A stretch of 64,000 nt of DNA from Martinezella lusitana (GCF_010668395.1 NZ_WUEY01000027.1:17390-81389), one strand, 5' to 3'. Positions 53,131-62,873 are shown, numbered from the stretch's first letter. Notes: generated from the sequence alone by a model not told the origin. Program-made: numbers and translations.

Positions 53131-53143
53131 TTCACGTGAAACA
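53128..53143. promoter_or_regulatory. parS: parS site between mnmE and mnmG (1)
   Basis: TGATTCACGTGAAACA matches 15 of 16 parS positions and starts within the mnmE stop codon (TGA at 53128-53130). A second site lies 39 bases on (53167). Confidence 0.88.
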
Positions 53144-53166
53144 TATGATCGGTTGGCATCTACCGA

Positions 53167-53182
53167 CGTTTCACGTGAAACC
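53167..53182. promoter_or_regulatory. parS: parS site between mnmE and mnmG (2)
   Basis: CGTTTCACGTGAAACC contains the perfect 14-bp palindrome GTTTCACGTGAAAC and differs from the consensus only at its two outer positions. It lies 55 bases before the mnmG start. Confidence 0.88.
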
Positions 53183-53237
53183 TTCTTGACTCCTGAAATT
53201 GGTGTGCCAAACAAGCGGCACGACCGAGGACTTGGTG

Positions 53238-55118
53238 ATGCTCGACAAAACATATGATGTGATCGTCGTGGGTGGCGGCCATGCAGGGAGCGAAGCTGCT
53301 TCCGCTGCTGCGCGGCTCGGCGCCCGCACGGCACTGGTGACGCACAAGCGCGATACGATTGGGGTGATGTCCTGCAACCCTGCCATCGGTGGCCTTGGAA
53401 AGGGTCATCTGGTGCGCGAGATCGATGCGCTCGATGGTTTGATGGGACGCGTTGCCGACGCGGCCGGTATTCAGTTTCGCATGCTCAACCGCAAGAAAGG
53501 CCCGGCGGTGCGTGGTCCGCGCACGCAGGCGGATCGCAAACTCTATCGTCTGGCGATGCAGGCCGAGATCGCCGAGATCGGCAATCTCGATGTCATCGAG
53601 GGAGATGCTTTCGATCTCGCCTTCGAGCATGGTCGCGTGTCTGCGGTAACCTTGAAAGATGGCCGCATGATCCGTTGCGGTGCGGTCGTTCTGACGACAG
53701 GCACCTTTCTTCGCGGTCTTATTCATATCGGCGATAAGAAAATCCCGGCAGGCCGCGTCGGCGAAGAGCCCTCTATCGGTCTGTCGGCTACCCTGTTGCG
53801 GCATGGTCTTGCCCTCGGCCGTTTGAAGACTGGGACACCGGCCCGCCTCGACGGCACCACCATCGATTGGAGTGCTGTCGGAAGACAGGGTGCGGACGAG
53901 GATCCGACACCTTTCTCCTTCATGACCGATGCTATCGTGAATCCGCAGATCGAATGCGGGGTTACCCGGACGACGCCGGAGACACACAAGATTATTGCCG
54001 AGAACCTGAAGCGCTCGGCCATGTATTCCGGTCAGATCGAAGGTGTCGGGCCACGCTACTGTCCCTCCATAGAGGACAAGATTGTCAAGTTTGGCGAGCG
54101 CGACGGTCATCAGATCTTTCTTGAGCCCGAAGGTCTGGACGATACGACGGTTTACCCGAACGGTATATCGACCTCCCTTCCTGAGGAGGTGCAGGAGGAG
54201 TTCATCAAAACCATTCCGGGGCTGGAACGAGTCCGGATCCTCCAGCATGCTTATGCGATCGAATATGATCATGTCGATCCGCGCGAGCTGAAGCTTTCCC
54301 TGGAGGTCGAGAAGATTCCTGGCCTTTTCCTGGCTGGCCAGATCAATGGTACCACCGGATATGAAGAGGCTGGCGCCCAGGGTCTCGTGGCGGGATTGAA
54401 CGCTGCCCGGTTTGCCACTGGCGGCAAGGCGATCGAGTTCAGCAGGACAGATTCCTATATCGGAGTCATGATCGACGATCTGACCTCCCGCGGCGTTGTG
54501 GAGCCCTATCGGATGTTTACGTCGCGTGCGGAGTATCGCCTCTCGCTTCGCGCTGACAATGCGGATGTGCGCCTTACGCCGGTCGGTCTTTCCATAGGCT
54601 GCGTCGGTTCCCGGCGTGCGTCGCGTTTCGAGCGCTATATCGAGATGCTTGATCAGGCGCGTGTCCAGTTGCAGGCACTGACTGTCACGCCAAATGAGGC
54701 CGATAGGGCCGGGATGCATCTCAACAAGGATGGCCAGCGACGTTCTGCCTATGAACTTCTTTCCCATCCCGGTCAGTCTGTTGAGACCCTGTCGCGGCTT
54801 TGGCCGAACCTGCGGTCTCTTGAGCGCAATGTTGTCGAGGCTATCGAGATCGAGGCGGCCTATGCTGTTTATATGGATCGCCAGACAGCCGATATCGTTC
54901 AGGCCCGGCGGGAAGAAGAGCGCGCTATCCCCGCGGAGTTCGACTTCGCCGTTCTTTCCGGATTATCGAATGAGTTGAAGCAGAAGTTGGCGGCAGCCCG
55001 CCCTAAGAACATCGCGCAGGCATCCCGTATCGATGGAATGACTCCGGCGGCGATTTCTTTGCTGCTGGCTTATCTGAGGAAATCGAACGCAGCTGACGAA
55101 CAAAAGCTGGTTTCCTAG
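53238..55118 (+). CDS. mnmG: MnmG (GidA), tRNA uridine carboxymethylaminomethyl modification FAD enzyme
   Basis: A 626-residue FAD protein with N-terminal Rossmann GGGHAGSEAA, the CNPAIGGLGKGHLVREIDALDG block and RGPRTQADRKLY. It pairs with MnmE in the cmnm5 pathway. GAGGA seven bases before ATG 53238 sets the start; a longer frame from 53199 overlaps the parS region. The mnmE-mnmG-rsmG-parA-parB order is a widespread origin-proximal gene string. Confidence 0.97.
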   Translation: MLDKTYDVIVVGGGHAGSEAASAAARLGARTALVTHKRDTIGVMSCNPAIGGLGKGHLVREIDALDGLMGRVADAAGIQFRMLNRKKGPAVRGPRTQADRKLYRLAMQAEIAEIGNLDVIEGDAFDLAFEHGRVSAVTLKDGRMIRCGAVVLTTGTFLRGLIHIGDKKIPAGRVGEEPSIGLSATLLRHGLALGRLKTGTPARLDGTTIDWSAVGRQGADEDPTPFSFMTDAIVNPQIECGVTRTTPETHKIIAENLKRSAMYSGQIEGVGPRYCPSIEDKIVKFGERDGHQIFLEPEGLDDTTVYPNGISTSLPEEVQEEFIKTIPGLERVRILQHAYAIEYDHVDPRELKLSLEVEKIPGLFLAGQINGTTGYEEAGAQGLVAGLNAARFATGGKAIEFSRTDSYIGVMIDDLTSRGVVEPYRMFTSRAEYRLSLRADNADVRLTPVGLSIGCVGSRRASRFERYIEMLDQARVQLQALTVTPNEADRAGMHLNKDGQRRSAYELLSHPGQSVETLSRLWPNLRSLERNVVEAIEIEAAYAVYMDRQTADIVQARREEERAIPAEFDFAVLSGLSNELKQKLAAARPKNIAQASRIDGMTPAAISLLLAYLRKSNAADEQKLVS

Positions 55119-55144
55119 CACTGCAAGGTTTGAGAGTCCAAAAT

Positions 55145-55762
55145 ATGGAATTGAACGGTGTGCGTGTTTCACGTGAAACACAAGAACGGCTGCAGCATTT
55201 TGCCCAGCTCTTCCAGAAGTGGGCGAAGACCATCAATCTTGTCGCCCCCTCCACGATCGATGACCTTTGGCGTCGCCATATTGCCGATAGCGCTCAGATC
55301 TTTCAGCTCCATCCCTCAACGGATCACTGGGTTGATCTGGGCAGCGGCGGCGGGTTTCCGGGTGTAATTACGGCGATTCTCCTGGCGGAACGGAATGCCG
55401 GGCATGTCGATCTGGTCGAAAGCAATCAGAAGAAAGCGGCCTTCCTGCGGGTATGCCTAAGGGAGTGCGAGGCTCGCGGCACGGTCCACGCTATTCGAAT
55501 CGAAGAGGCGCCAACGGTTATCCAGCAATGCGACGTGATTTCGGCGCGGGCGCTTGCGGAACTTGAGTTGCTGCTGGATTACGCAGCACCTTGGTGCGAG
55601 CGCAATGAAAATCTGCGTCTTCTGCTGCATAAAGGCAGGGATTACGAGCGGGAGCTGGAGAAAGCCCGTGGTCGTTGGGAATTCGATCTGGTAAAACATC
55701 GGAGTGTCGTCGAGCGAGATTCCGTCATTCTGGAACTGAGTCGCCTTCGGCGCCTGATTTAA
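55145..55762 (+). CDS. rsmG: RsmG (GidB), 16S rRNA m7G527 methyltransferase
   Basis: A 205-residue SAM-dependent methyltransferase. The SAM motif is VDLGSGGGFPGV, and VESNQKKAAFL and SARALAEL follow. ATG 55145 is chosen; a TTG at 55130 would add five residues. The codons for VSRET (55165-55180) are a perfect parS palindrome. It lies between mnmG (26-base gap) and parA. Confidence 0.96.
   Translation: MELNGVRVSRETQERLQHFAQLFQKWAKTINLVAPSTIDDLWRRHIADSAQIFQLHPSTDHWVDLGSGGGFPGVITAILLAERNAGHVDLVESNQKKAAFLRVCLRECEARGTVHAIRIEEAPTVIQQCDVISARALAELELLLDYAAPWCERNENLRLLLHKGRDYERELEKARGRWEFDLVKHRSVVERDSVILELSRLRRLI
55165..55180. promoter_or_regulatory. parS: Perfect consensus parS site inside rsmG
   Basis: TGTTTCACGTGAAACA is identical to the 16-bp alphaproteobacterial parS consensus. 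It lies in codons 7-12 of rsmG, 600 bases before parA. Confidence 0.95.
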
Positions 55763-55778
55763 CTAACCATAGTTGGAC

Positions 55779-56585
55779 ATGCGGCAGATGATCGGCGAGC
55801 GAAACCGGATTATTACCATCGCAAATCAAAAGGGCGGCGTCGGCAAGACGACCACCGCGATCAACCTGGCGACGGCTCTTGCCGCCATCGGTGAGCGCGT
55901 GCTGATCGTCGATCTCGATCCGCAGGGCAATGCCAGCACGGGTCTGGGCATCGAACGGCGGGATCGAAAGCAGTCATCCTACGATTTGCTCGTCGGCAGT
56001 CATACGATCATGGAGACGGTTCAGGAAACTGCCGTGCCAAATCTCTTCATCGTCCCTTCGACGATGGACCTGCTCGGTATCGAGATGGAGATTGCACAGC
56101 AGCCGGATCGCGTCTTCAAACTCCGGCGGGCGTTGAATGCCTCCGAGGCCCTGGCCTTTTCCTATATCCTTGTCGATTGCCCGCCATCGTTCAATCTGCT
56201 GACCATGAATGCCATGGCGGCGGCGCATTCCGTATTGGTGCCGCTGCAGTGCGAATTTTTCGCCCTGGAAGGACTCAGCCAGTTGCTGGAGACCGTCGAT
56301 CAGGTTCGGCGTACGGTCAATCCGTCCCTCGATATTCAGGGTATCGTCTTGACGATGTTCGATTCCCGCAACAATCTGGCACAGCAGGTTGTCAGCGATG
56401 TTCGGACGCATCTTGGGGAAAAGGTCTACCATACGTTGATTCCGCGCAACGTCCGCGTGTCCGAAGCGCCTTCCTACGGTAAGCCCGCCATTCTTTATGA
56501 TCTGAAGTGCGCGGGCAGCCAGGCCTACCTGCAGCTGGCTTCGGAAGTGATTCAGAGAGAACGGCAGCGCAAGGCTGCCGCCTGA
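55779..56585 (+). CDS. parA: ParA, chromosome partitioning ATPase
   Basis: A 268-residue MinD/ParA-superfamily ATPase that moves ParB-parS complexes over the nucleoid. Deviant Walker A KGGVGKT (18-24), DLDPQGNAST and VDCPPSFNLLTMNAM are present. The start is unsure: ATG 55779 and 55788 and TTG 55773 are in frame and none has a strong ribosome-binding site, fitting coupling to rsmG 16 bases upstream. parB follows after 31 bases. Confidence 0.96.
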   Translation: MRQMIGERNRIITIANQKGGVGKTTTAINLATALAAIGERVLIVDLDPQGNASTGLGIERRDRKQSSYDLLVGSHTIMETVQETAVPNLFIVPSTMDLLGIEMEIAQQPDRVFKLRRALNASEALAFSYILVDCPPSFNLLTMNAMAAAHSVLVPLQCEFFALEGLSQLLETVDQVRRTVNPSLDIQGIVLTMFDSRNNLAQQVVSDVRTHLGEKVYHTLIPRNVRVSEAPSYGKPAILYDLKCAGSQAYLQLASEVIQRERQRKAAA

Positions 56586-56616
56586 TGTAATATTTGTTCC
56601 AGAGTGAGTATCGGCG

Positions 56617-57501
56617 ATGAATGATGATCTTTCGAAGCGGCGTCTCGGGCGCGGGTTGGCGGCTCTCATCGGTGAGATGGATCAGCCGACGCCGGTGGAT
56701 GCCGGAAGGCCAGCCGTCAATCCCGATCGCCTGGTGCCGATCGAGTTCATCAGCCGGAATCCGCGAAATCCGCGGCGCTATTTCGACGAGACCGAGCTTC
56801 ACGACCTCGCCAGCTCCATTCGCCAGCATGGCATCGTTCAGCCGGTCGTAGTTCGCACCGTTTCAACGGAGCGCTATGAAATCATAGCCGGCGAAAGACG
56901 CTGGCGCGCGGCGCAGCTTGCGGGCTTGATCGAGATCCCGGTGATCGTTCGCGATGTCGATGACAAGACGGCGCTTGAAATTGCTATCGTCGAAAACGTA
57001 CAGCGTGCCGATCTCAATCCGCTCGAGGAAGCGCTTGGCTATGAGCAATTGATCGCTGAACATGGCTATACGCAGAACGACCTTGGCGAGATCATCGGCA
57101 AAAGCCGCAGCCATGTCGCCAACTCCTTGCGTTTGTTGAAACTTCCCGATCCAGTGCGGGATATGCTTGCTGCCGGCAGCCTCTCCGCCGGCCACGCGCG
57201 CGCCCTGGTATCGACCTCGGATCCGACGACGCTGGCACGCACCGTCGTTTCCAAGGGAATGTCCGTCCGCGATGCCGAGCGGCTGGCGCAGAACGACATC
57301 AAGGCGCAGAACGATCCCCGCCCGGCCGGTGTTCGCAGGGATGAAAAGGATTCTGATACGCTGGCGCTGGAGCGCACCTTGTCGGACACGCTTGGGCTCG
57401 ACGTTTCAATCAATCATCGCGGCAACGGCGGCCAGGTGAAGATAAGCTACAAGACGCTGGAGCAGCTCGAAGAGATCTGCAGGCTATTGGAACGGCGTTA
57501 A
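56617..57501 (+). CDS. parB: ParB, parS-binding CTPase clamp
   Basis: A 294-residue segregation protein. The N-terminal CTP-binding region shows NPRNPRRYFDETEL and GERRWRAAQLAG; the HTH parS-reading domain is TQNDLGEIIGKSRSHVANSLRLL; the C-terminal dimer domain is ISYKTLEQLEEICRLL. Chromosomal type, single copy, beside five parS-like sites in the window. It marks the end of the origin operon; holA is convergent. Confidence 0.97.
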   Translation: MNDDLSKRRLGRGLAALIGEMDQPTPVDAGRPAVNPDRLVPIEFISRNPRNPRRYFDETELHDLASSIRQHGIVQPVVVRTVSTERYEIIAGERRWRAAQLAGLIEIPVIVRDVDDKTALEIAIVENVQRADLNPLEEALGYEQLIAEHGYTQNDLGEIIGKSRSHVANSLRLLKLPDPVRDMLAAGSLSAGHARALVSTSDPTTLARTVVSKGMSVRDAERLAQNDIKAQNDPRPAGVRRDEKDSDTLALERTLSDTLGLDVSINHRGNGGQVKISYKTLEQLEEICRLLERR

Positions 57502-57594
57502 GCGGCCTTCCGGTCCCCGCAAGCGCAGCAGGGTCTAGGATAGAACTGAATCAGCGTTGCCCCTGCCCTCCCGCAGACCATTTTTCGTGAAACA

Positions 57595-58632
57595 TCAGCC
57601 CTTGCGCGCCGACTGCAGCGTCGTCGCCAGCAAGGTCTGCGTGGCAATGGTGTCCTCAAGGCTGGCGCGCTGGCGCGTCTGAAGAATGGCGGATTGCAGC
57701 CTGTTCATTTCACGCGCGATGGCGGGTGCGGTCCAGCTCTTCAGGGCCTGTTCGATAATAGGTTTGCGTCTGAAATGAAGGTGGCGGCCAAGCGACTGCA
57801 TCACTTGCGCGGGGGCCAGCCGTTTTTCATCCATCTCGGCCCGCATCGTATCCAGCATCTGAAATTGCCTCAGGCAGCCCTGCAGCACCAGAAACATGGG
57901 GGTCTTCGAGGAAGCGATCTTCTGCATGGCGTGAAGGAAGGCTTCGGAGTCGCCTTTCAAAATGGCATCGACGGCGTCGTCGGCGGAAATGGCGCTGGCA
58001 TCGCCGATGATTTCGAGGACATGCTGTTCCTCGATCATTCCCTGACCGCGGCAGTAAAGCGCCAGCTTGCGCACCTCGTTGCGCGAGGCGATGCGATCGC
58101 CGCCGAGAAGCTCCAGCAATGCCTGGCGTGCGGCCGGGGCAATGCGCAGTCCCTCATTTGCCAGCTCAGTATCTATCAGGTTGTTGAGAGCCCTGGCATC
58201 GTCGGCATAGCAGGGAATGGTCGCGACGGTGCGAGCCGGCTCCGAAACCTTGCGCAGTCCGGATCCCTTCTTCAGATCACCGGCCTCGATGATGACGAAG
58301 CTGGACTCGGGCGGGTTGCCGGCAATGATCTGCAGCGAATCGACCAGCGCCTTCTCGTTGGCGGCGCCGCGAATCCAGACGAGCTTTTCGCCGCCGAAAA
58401 GGCCGATGGCGTTGACTTCATCCAGAAGACGGCCGGCGTCATTCTGCAGGTCACCGACGTCGAGCTTGATGAGGGAAAAGGCGTCGTTCAGATCGACACC
58501 GGTCTTGCCCGCGATCTGCGCGGCACGCTCGGAAACAAGGCCGCGATCCGGCCCATAGATCACGAAGATCCGATAGTTTCGCGCGGCATTTTGGAGGAAT
58601 CCGTCGAATTCGTGAGACTTGATTTCCGCCAT
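57595..58632 (-). CDS. holA: HolA, DNA polymerase III delta subunit
   Basis: A 345-residue clamp-loader subunit that opens the beta clamp. The N-terminal region VIYGPDRGLVSERAAQI and WIRGAANEKALVDSL belong to the delta ATPase-like fold without a Walker A, and RDRIASRNEVRKLALYC-like GGDRIASRNEVRKL is the characteristic domain II block. It follows lptE by 13 bases. The region between parB and holA (57502-57594) is intergenic. Confidence 0.93.
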   Translation of the reverse strand: MAEIKSHEFDGFLQNAARNYRIFVIYGPDRGLVSERAAQIAGKTGVDLNDAFSLIKLDVGDLQNDAGRLLDEVNAIGLFGGEKLVWIRGAANEKALVDSLQIIAGNPPESSFVIIEAGDLKKGSGLRKVSEPARTVATIPCYADDARALNNLIDTELANEGLRIAPAARQALLELLGGDRIASRNEVRKLALYCRGQGMIEEQHVLEIIGDASAISADDAVDAILKGDSEAFLHAMQKIASSKTPMFLVLQGCLRQFQMLDTMRAEMDEKRLAPAQVMQSLGRHLHFRRKPIIEQALKSWTAPAIAREMNRLQSAILQTRQRASLEDTIATQTLLATTLQSARKG

Positions 58633-58645
58633 GCCGCGCTCTTGC

Positions 58646-59167
58646 TCAGCGGCTGAGCGCAGCTGCGATATCGGCAGCGATCATCTCGGCGACTTCTCGA
58701 GCAGCTTTGTCTTCCGAATTGAGAATTGCGCGCTGCTTGGCGAATTCCTGGGTCGGGAAGTCGACGAGCGACGTCACCGAGCGGCTGCCCGATTTGAGCA
58801 CCTTCCCCGTGCCGATGTCCTTCAGCGTGAAGGAGGCGGTTACGGTCGTGCGGCCTGCTGCGGATGTATCCGACGACGGCAGGTAGAGGACGCCGCCGGT
58901 GCCGGATGTAACGCTCAGCACAACATTGTACTTCGGCGTCTTCGTCTCGCCCGCGCCGCGTCCGGCGATGAAGACCAGCTGATTGCGAACTTCCTGGCTG
59001 ACGCGCGTACCGACGTCGGAGAAGGACACTTCCGACAGCTTCTGCGTAACGCCGGTACTGACAGCATAGAGCGGGCGAACCTGGCAGGCCGACAGAAGGC
59101 CGGCAACAGCCACCAGGGATGCAACGCCGGCGATGCGGGCAAACTTGAAAAGACTATCAGACGACAA
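58646..59167 (-). CDS. lptE: LptE, LPS-assembly lipoprotein
   Basis: A 173-residue outer-membrane lipoprotein that plugs LptD during LPS export. The signal sequence ends in lipobox LLSAC, with lipid-bearing Cys28. The rest (VRPLYA, then a beta-rich domain) fits LptE; family members are divergent, so this is based on context (leuS-lptE-holA is the classic order) plus the lipobox. The start overlaps the leuS end by 11 bases. Confidence 0.9.
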   Translation of the reverse strand: MSSDSLFKFARIAGVASLVAVAGLLSACQVRPLYAVSTGVTQKLSEVSFSDVGTRVSQEVRNQLVFIAGRGAGETKTPKYNVVLSVTSGTGGVLYLPSSDTSAAGRTTVTASFTLKDIGTGKVLKSGSRSVTSLVDFPTQEFAKQRAILNSEDKAAREVAEMIAADIAAALSR

Positions 59168-61787
59168 TGTTTACGATCCTCTGTGGAACGACGATGATCT
59201 TCTTTGGCGCCTGACCATTCAATGCGCTCTTGACAGCATCCAGGGCGAGCACGGCCTGCTGCACGGCATTCTGATCTGCATCGCGCGCGATTGTCAATTC
59301 GGCGCGCTTCTTGCCGTTGACCTGAACGGGATAGACGATCTCGTTCTCTGTAACGAGCGCTTCGTCATAGACCGGCCATGCGCTGGTGGCGATCATGTGC
59401 GTGTTGCCGAGCGCGGCCGAGCATTCTTCGGCCAGATGCGGCGTGATCGGCGCGACGAGCGCAATCAGGATTTCAACGGCTTCGCGGACGGCGGAGCGAT
59501 AGGCAGCGTCAGCCTGGCCCGCCGCGACCTTGCCCAACGGAGCCGCCAGCGCATTGACGAATTCGTAGATGCGCGCCACGGCCTTGTTGAAGGCAAGCTT
59601 GTCGTAGTCTCCCTGAACCGCCTTCAGCGTGCGATGCGCGATCTGCGAAATCGCCAGCGCCTCGCCTTCCTTAGCCGGATTCGATTCGGCCATCTTCAGG
59701 ATATCCGCAGCTTCGGACACCAGGCGCCACATGCGCTGTGTGAAGCGATGCGCACCTTCGACGCCGGCTTCCGACCAGATCACGTCGCGGTCGGGCGGCG
59801 AATCCGAAAGCACGAAGAAACGCGCGGTATCGGCGCCGTAGGAGGCGATGATATCGTCGGGATCGACGACATTCTTCTTCGACTTCGACATCTTCTCGAT
59901 CGAGCCGATGGCGATGTCCTCGCCGGTCTTAAGCAGCGTGGCGCGGCGTTGGCCGTCCACTTCCTCAATGCGGATATCGGCCGGCGACACCCATTCGCGC
60001 GTCAGGCCGCTGCCACGGCTATAGGTCTCGTGCACCACCATCCCTTGCGTGAACAGGCCCTTGAAGGGCTCCTTCACGTCGAGATGGCCGGTTTCGCGCA
60101 TGGCGCGGGTAAAGAAGCGCGAATAGAGCAGGTGCAGGATCGCATGCTCGATGCCGCCGATATACTGGTCGACCGGCAGCCAGTGGTTGGCGGCCGCCTT
60201 GTCGGTCGGCTGGTTTTCCCACGGCGCGGTGAAGCGGGCGAAATACCAGCTCGAATCGACGAAAGTATCCATCGTATCGGTTTCACGCCGCGCATCCTTG
60301 CCGCATTGCGGGCAGGCGACATGCCGCCAGGTGGCGTGCCGATCAAGGGGATTGCCCGGCTGATCGAAGGTGACATCGTCGGGCAGCCTGACCGGCAGAT
60401 CCTTTTTCGGCACCGGCAGCACGCCGCAATCGTCGCAATGGATGACCGGGATCGGGCAGCCCCAATAGCGCTGACGGGAAATACCCCAGTCGCGCAGCCG
60501 GAAATTCACCTTGCGCTCGGCCTGCGGCACATTGCCGAGGCTGGTGCCGGAAAGCTTCGTTGCGACCGTCTCGAAGGCTTCCTCGGTGCTCATCCCGTCG
60601 AGGAAGCGCGAGTTGATCATCACGCCATCGCCGTCATAGGCGACGTCGCCGACGCTGAAGCTTGCGGCATCGCCATCTCGCGGCATGACGACGGGCACGA
60701 CAGGCAGGCCGTACTTGCGGGCGAAATCCAGGTCGCGCTGGTCACCGGACGGGCAGCCGAAGATAGCGCCCGTGCCATAGTCCATCAGCACGAAATTGGC
60801 GATGTAGACAGGCAGCTCCCAGGACGGGTCGAAGGGATGGCGGACCCGGATGCCGGTGTCCATGCCCTTCTTCTCGGCGGTTTCGAGCGCGGCCAGCGAG
60901 GTGCCGGCACGACGGCATTCCTCGCAGAAGGTCTCGATGGCCGGATCCCTGGACGCGGCTTCCTTGGCAAGCGGATGGTCGGCCGAGATCGCCAGGAAGG
61001 ATGCGCCGAACAGCGTGTCGGGCCGTGTCGTATAGACGCTGATCTCACGGTCGCTGTTCGGTGCCGTTTCCGGCACGATTTCCCAGCGGACGGTCAGGCC
61101 TTCGGAACGGCCGATCCAGTTCTTCTGCATCAGCCGCACTTTTTCCGGCCAATGATCGAGCGTATCCAGGGCGTCCAGCAACTCCTGGCTGAATTCCGTG
61201 ATCTTGAAGAACCATTGCGTCAGCTCGCGTTGCTCGACGAGAGCGCCGGAACGCCAGCCGCGCCCGTCGATGACCTGCTCGTTGGCGAGAACGGTGTTGT
61301 CGACCGGATCCCAGTTGACCTTGGACTTCTTGCGATAGACCAGGCCCTTTTCCATCATGTCGATGAAGAGCATCTGCTGGCGATGATAGTAATCGACGTC
61401 GCAGGTCGCGAACTCACGGCTCCAGTCGAGCGACAGGCCCATGGCCTTCAGCTGGGTGCGCATCGAGGCGATGTTCTGGTAGGTCCATTCCTTCGGATGC
61501 ACCTTGTTGTCGCGCGCGGCGTTTTCCGCCGGCATGCCGAAGGCGTCCCAGCCCATCGGATGCAGCACGTTGTAGCCGCGGGCGCGCTTGTAGCGGGCGA
61601 CGACATCGCCCATGGCATAGTTGCGCACATGGCCCATATGGATGCGGCCCGACGGATAGGGAAACATCTCCAGAACGTAGTATTTCTCACGCGGATCTGT
61701 GTTGTCGGTGACGAAGACCTCTTCTTCGTTCCATTTTTCCTGCCACCGGGGCTCGGCATCACGCGGATTATAACGTTCGGTCGTCAT
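59157..61787 (-). CDS. leuS: LeuS, leucyl-tRNA synthetase
   Basis: This 876-residue class I synthetase charges tRNA-Leu. The HIGH motif is HMGH (50-53) in FPYPSGRIHMGHVRNY, and KMSKS is at 632-636. The CP1 editing domain and zinc region (CDDCGVLPVP, CPQCGKDARRE) are visible. It leads leuS-lptE-holA, with translational overlap into lptE. Confidence 0.98.
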   Translation of the reverse strand: MTTERYNPRDAEPRWQEKWNEEEVFVTDNTDPREKYYVLEMFPYPSGRIHMGHVRNYAMGDVVARYKRARGYNVLHPMGWDAFGMPAENAARDNKVHPKEWTYQNIASMRTQLKAMGLSLDWSREFATCDVDYYHRQQMLFIDMMEKGLVYRKKSKVNWDPVDNTVLANEQVIDGRGWRSGALVEQRELTQWFFKITEFSQELLDALDTLDHWPEKVRLMQKNWIGRSEGLTVRWEIVPETAPNSDREISVYTTRPDTLFGASFLAISADHPLAKEAASRDPAIETFCEECRRAGTSLAALETAEKKGMDTGIRVRHPFDPSWELPVYIANFVLMDYGTGAIFGCPSGDQRDLDFARKYGLPVVPVVMPRDGDAASFSVGDVAYDGDGVMINSRFLDGMSTEEAFETVATKLSGTSLGNVPQAERKVNFRLRDWGISRQRYWGCPIPVIHCDDCGVLPVPKKDLPVRLPDDVTFDQPGNPLDRHATWRHVACPQCGKDARRETDTMDTFVDSSWYFARFTAPWENQPTDKAAANHWLPVDQYIGGIEHAILHLLYSRFFTRAMRETGHLDVKEPFKGLFTQGMVVHETYSRGSGLTREWVSPADIRIEEVDGQRRATLLKTGEDIAIGSIEKMSKSKKNVVDPDDIIASYGADTARFFVLSDSPPDRDVIWSEAGVEGAHRFTQRMWRLVSEAADILKMAESNPAKEGEALAISQIAHRTLKAVQGDYDKLAFNKAVARIYEFVNALAAPLGKVAAGQADAAYRSAVREAVEILIALVAPITPHLAEECSAALGNTHMIATSAWPVYDEALVTENEIVYPVQVNGKKRAELTIARDADQNAVQQAVLALDAVKSALNGQAPKKIIVVPQRIVNIVV

Positions 61788-61987
61788 CTGATCTTGTATT
61801 CCGGAAAATCATGGGGAGTCAGGCGTGACCTTCATCACGAAACCACCCAAGCGTCAAGTTTAGCGGGTGCAGCAAGTGCTTTATCTTGCAAAGCAAAGCC
61901 GGATTCGGACGAATGCGCCCTTGGCAAAGCCTGCCTGCCTCATTACTGCAGAGGTTGAGAAGCAAGCGAGAATATCGAGGCGAAGAG

Positions 61988-62647
61988 ATGGAACTTCAAG
62001 AGCGTCTGAACGAAGTCCGTTCCCATATTTCGGCGGCCGAGCGTCAGGCCGGCCGCCCCGATGGCGCCGTGCAGCTCGTTGCCGTTTCCAAGACGTTCGA
62101 CGCCGATCAGATCCGCCCGGCGATTTCGGCCGGCCAGCGGGTGTTCGGTGAAAACCGCGTGCAGGAAAGCCAGGGCAAGTGGCCTGAGCTGAAGGCTGAA
62201 ACGCCGGGAATCGAGCTGCACCTGATCGGCCCGCTGCAATCGAACAAGGCGGCCGACGCGGTGGCGCTGTTCGACGTCATCGAAACCGTCGACCGGGAAA
62301 AGATCGCGCGTGCCGTCGCCGATGAAATGAAGCGGCAGGGCAAGGTCGTGAAGCTCTATGTGCAGGTCAATACCGGGCTGGAGGCGCAAAAGGCCGGGAT
62401 CGCACCGGACGACACGGTCGCCTTCGTCGATCTCTGCCGCAAGGAGCTGGGGCTTTCGATCGAAGGCCTCATGTGCATTCCGCCGGCGGAGGAAAATCCG
62501 GGGCCGCATTTTGCGCTGCTTGCCAAGCTTGCCGGGCAGGCAGGTGTCGAAAAGCTCTCCATGGGCATGTCGAGCGACTACGAAATCGCCGTCGCCTTCG
62601 GCGCGACGAGCGTCCGGGTCGGTTCCGCGATTTTCGGCGCGCGGTAG
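61988..62647 (+). CDS. yggS: YggS/PROSC-family PLP-homeostasis protein
   Basis: A 219-residue TIM-barrel PLP-binding protein. The PLP lysine is in LVAVSKTFDADQI (about Lys34), and GENRVQESQGKWPEL, HLIGPLQSNKA and LSMGMSSDYEIAVAFGATSVRVGSAIFG are family motifs. It helps control free PLP and amino-acid balance. ATG 61988 with GAGG upstream was chosen; a frame from 61886 has no homology. Divergent from leuS. Confidence 0.95.
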   Translation: MELQERLNEVRSHISAAERQAGRPDGAVQLVAVSKTFDADQIRPAISAGQRVFGENRVQESQGKWPELKAETPGIELHLIGPLQSNKAADAVALFDVIETVDREKIARAVADEMKRQGKVVKLYVQVNTGLEAQKAGIAPDDTVAFVDLCRKELGLSIEGLMCIPPAEENPGPHFALLAKLAGQAGVEKLSMGMSSDYEIAVAFGATSVRVGSAIFGAR

Positions 62648-62673
62648 ATTCTGTCGAAAATAAAAGCCACGCT

Positions 62674-62830
62674 ACCCGCCCTCGTGGTTCGAGGCTACGG
62701 CCTCACGATGAGGGCTAACCTTTTGCGCACGTCGTCATACAGAATTGGGTTCCATCGAGAGCGGTGCTTGCTCCATCCTCACCCTGAGGTGCGGAGGCTG
62801 TAAGCCGAAGCCTCGAAGGGCGAGGATGGC
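62674..62830. repeat. Composite intergenic repeat (inverse arrangement of 4341-4475)
   Basis: It opens with ACCCGCCCTCGTGGTTCGAG (62674-62693), the reverse complement of 24532-24551 and of 4456-4475. A second module near 62775-62830 has CCTGAGGTGCG and CCTCGAAGGGCGAGG arms like those at 4341-4393. It lies between yggS and the DUF1013 terminator. Confidence 0.75.
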
Positions 62831-62844
62831 CTCTGTCTTCCGAC

Positions 62845-62873
62845 AAAAAAGCCCCAGTTTTTCACCGGGGCTT
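62845..62873 (-). terminator. Terminator of the DUF1013/TrcR gene (minus strand)
   Basis: Arms AAGCCCC and GGGGCTT close an 11-base loop. The minus-strand tail is TTTTTT. It lies 26 bases beyond the DUF1013 stop and also faces yggS. Confidence 0.88.

Noticed and set aside
57583..57594. parS-like half site TTCGTGAAACA after parB
   Set aside because: The central CACGTG is missing, and only one arm matches.
59133..61958. 941-codon open frame antisense to leuS
   Set aside because: leuS has HIGH and KMSKS motifs in the right places; the antisense frame is an artefact of codon bias.
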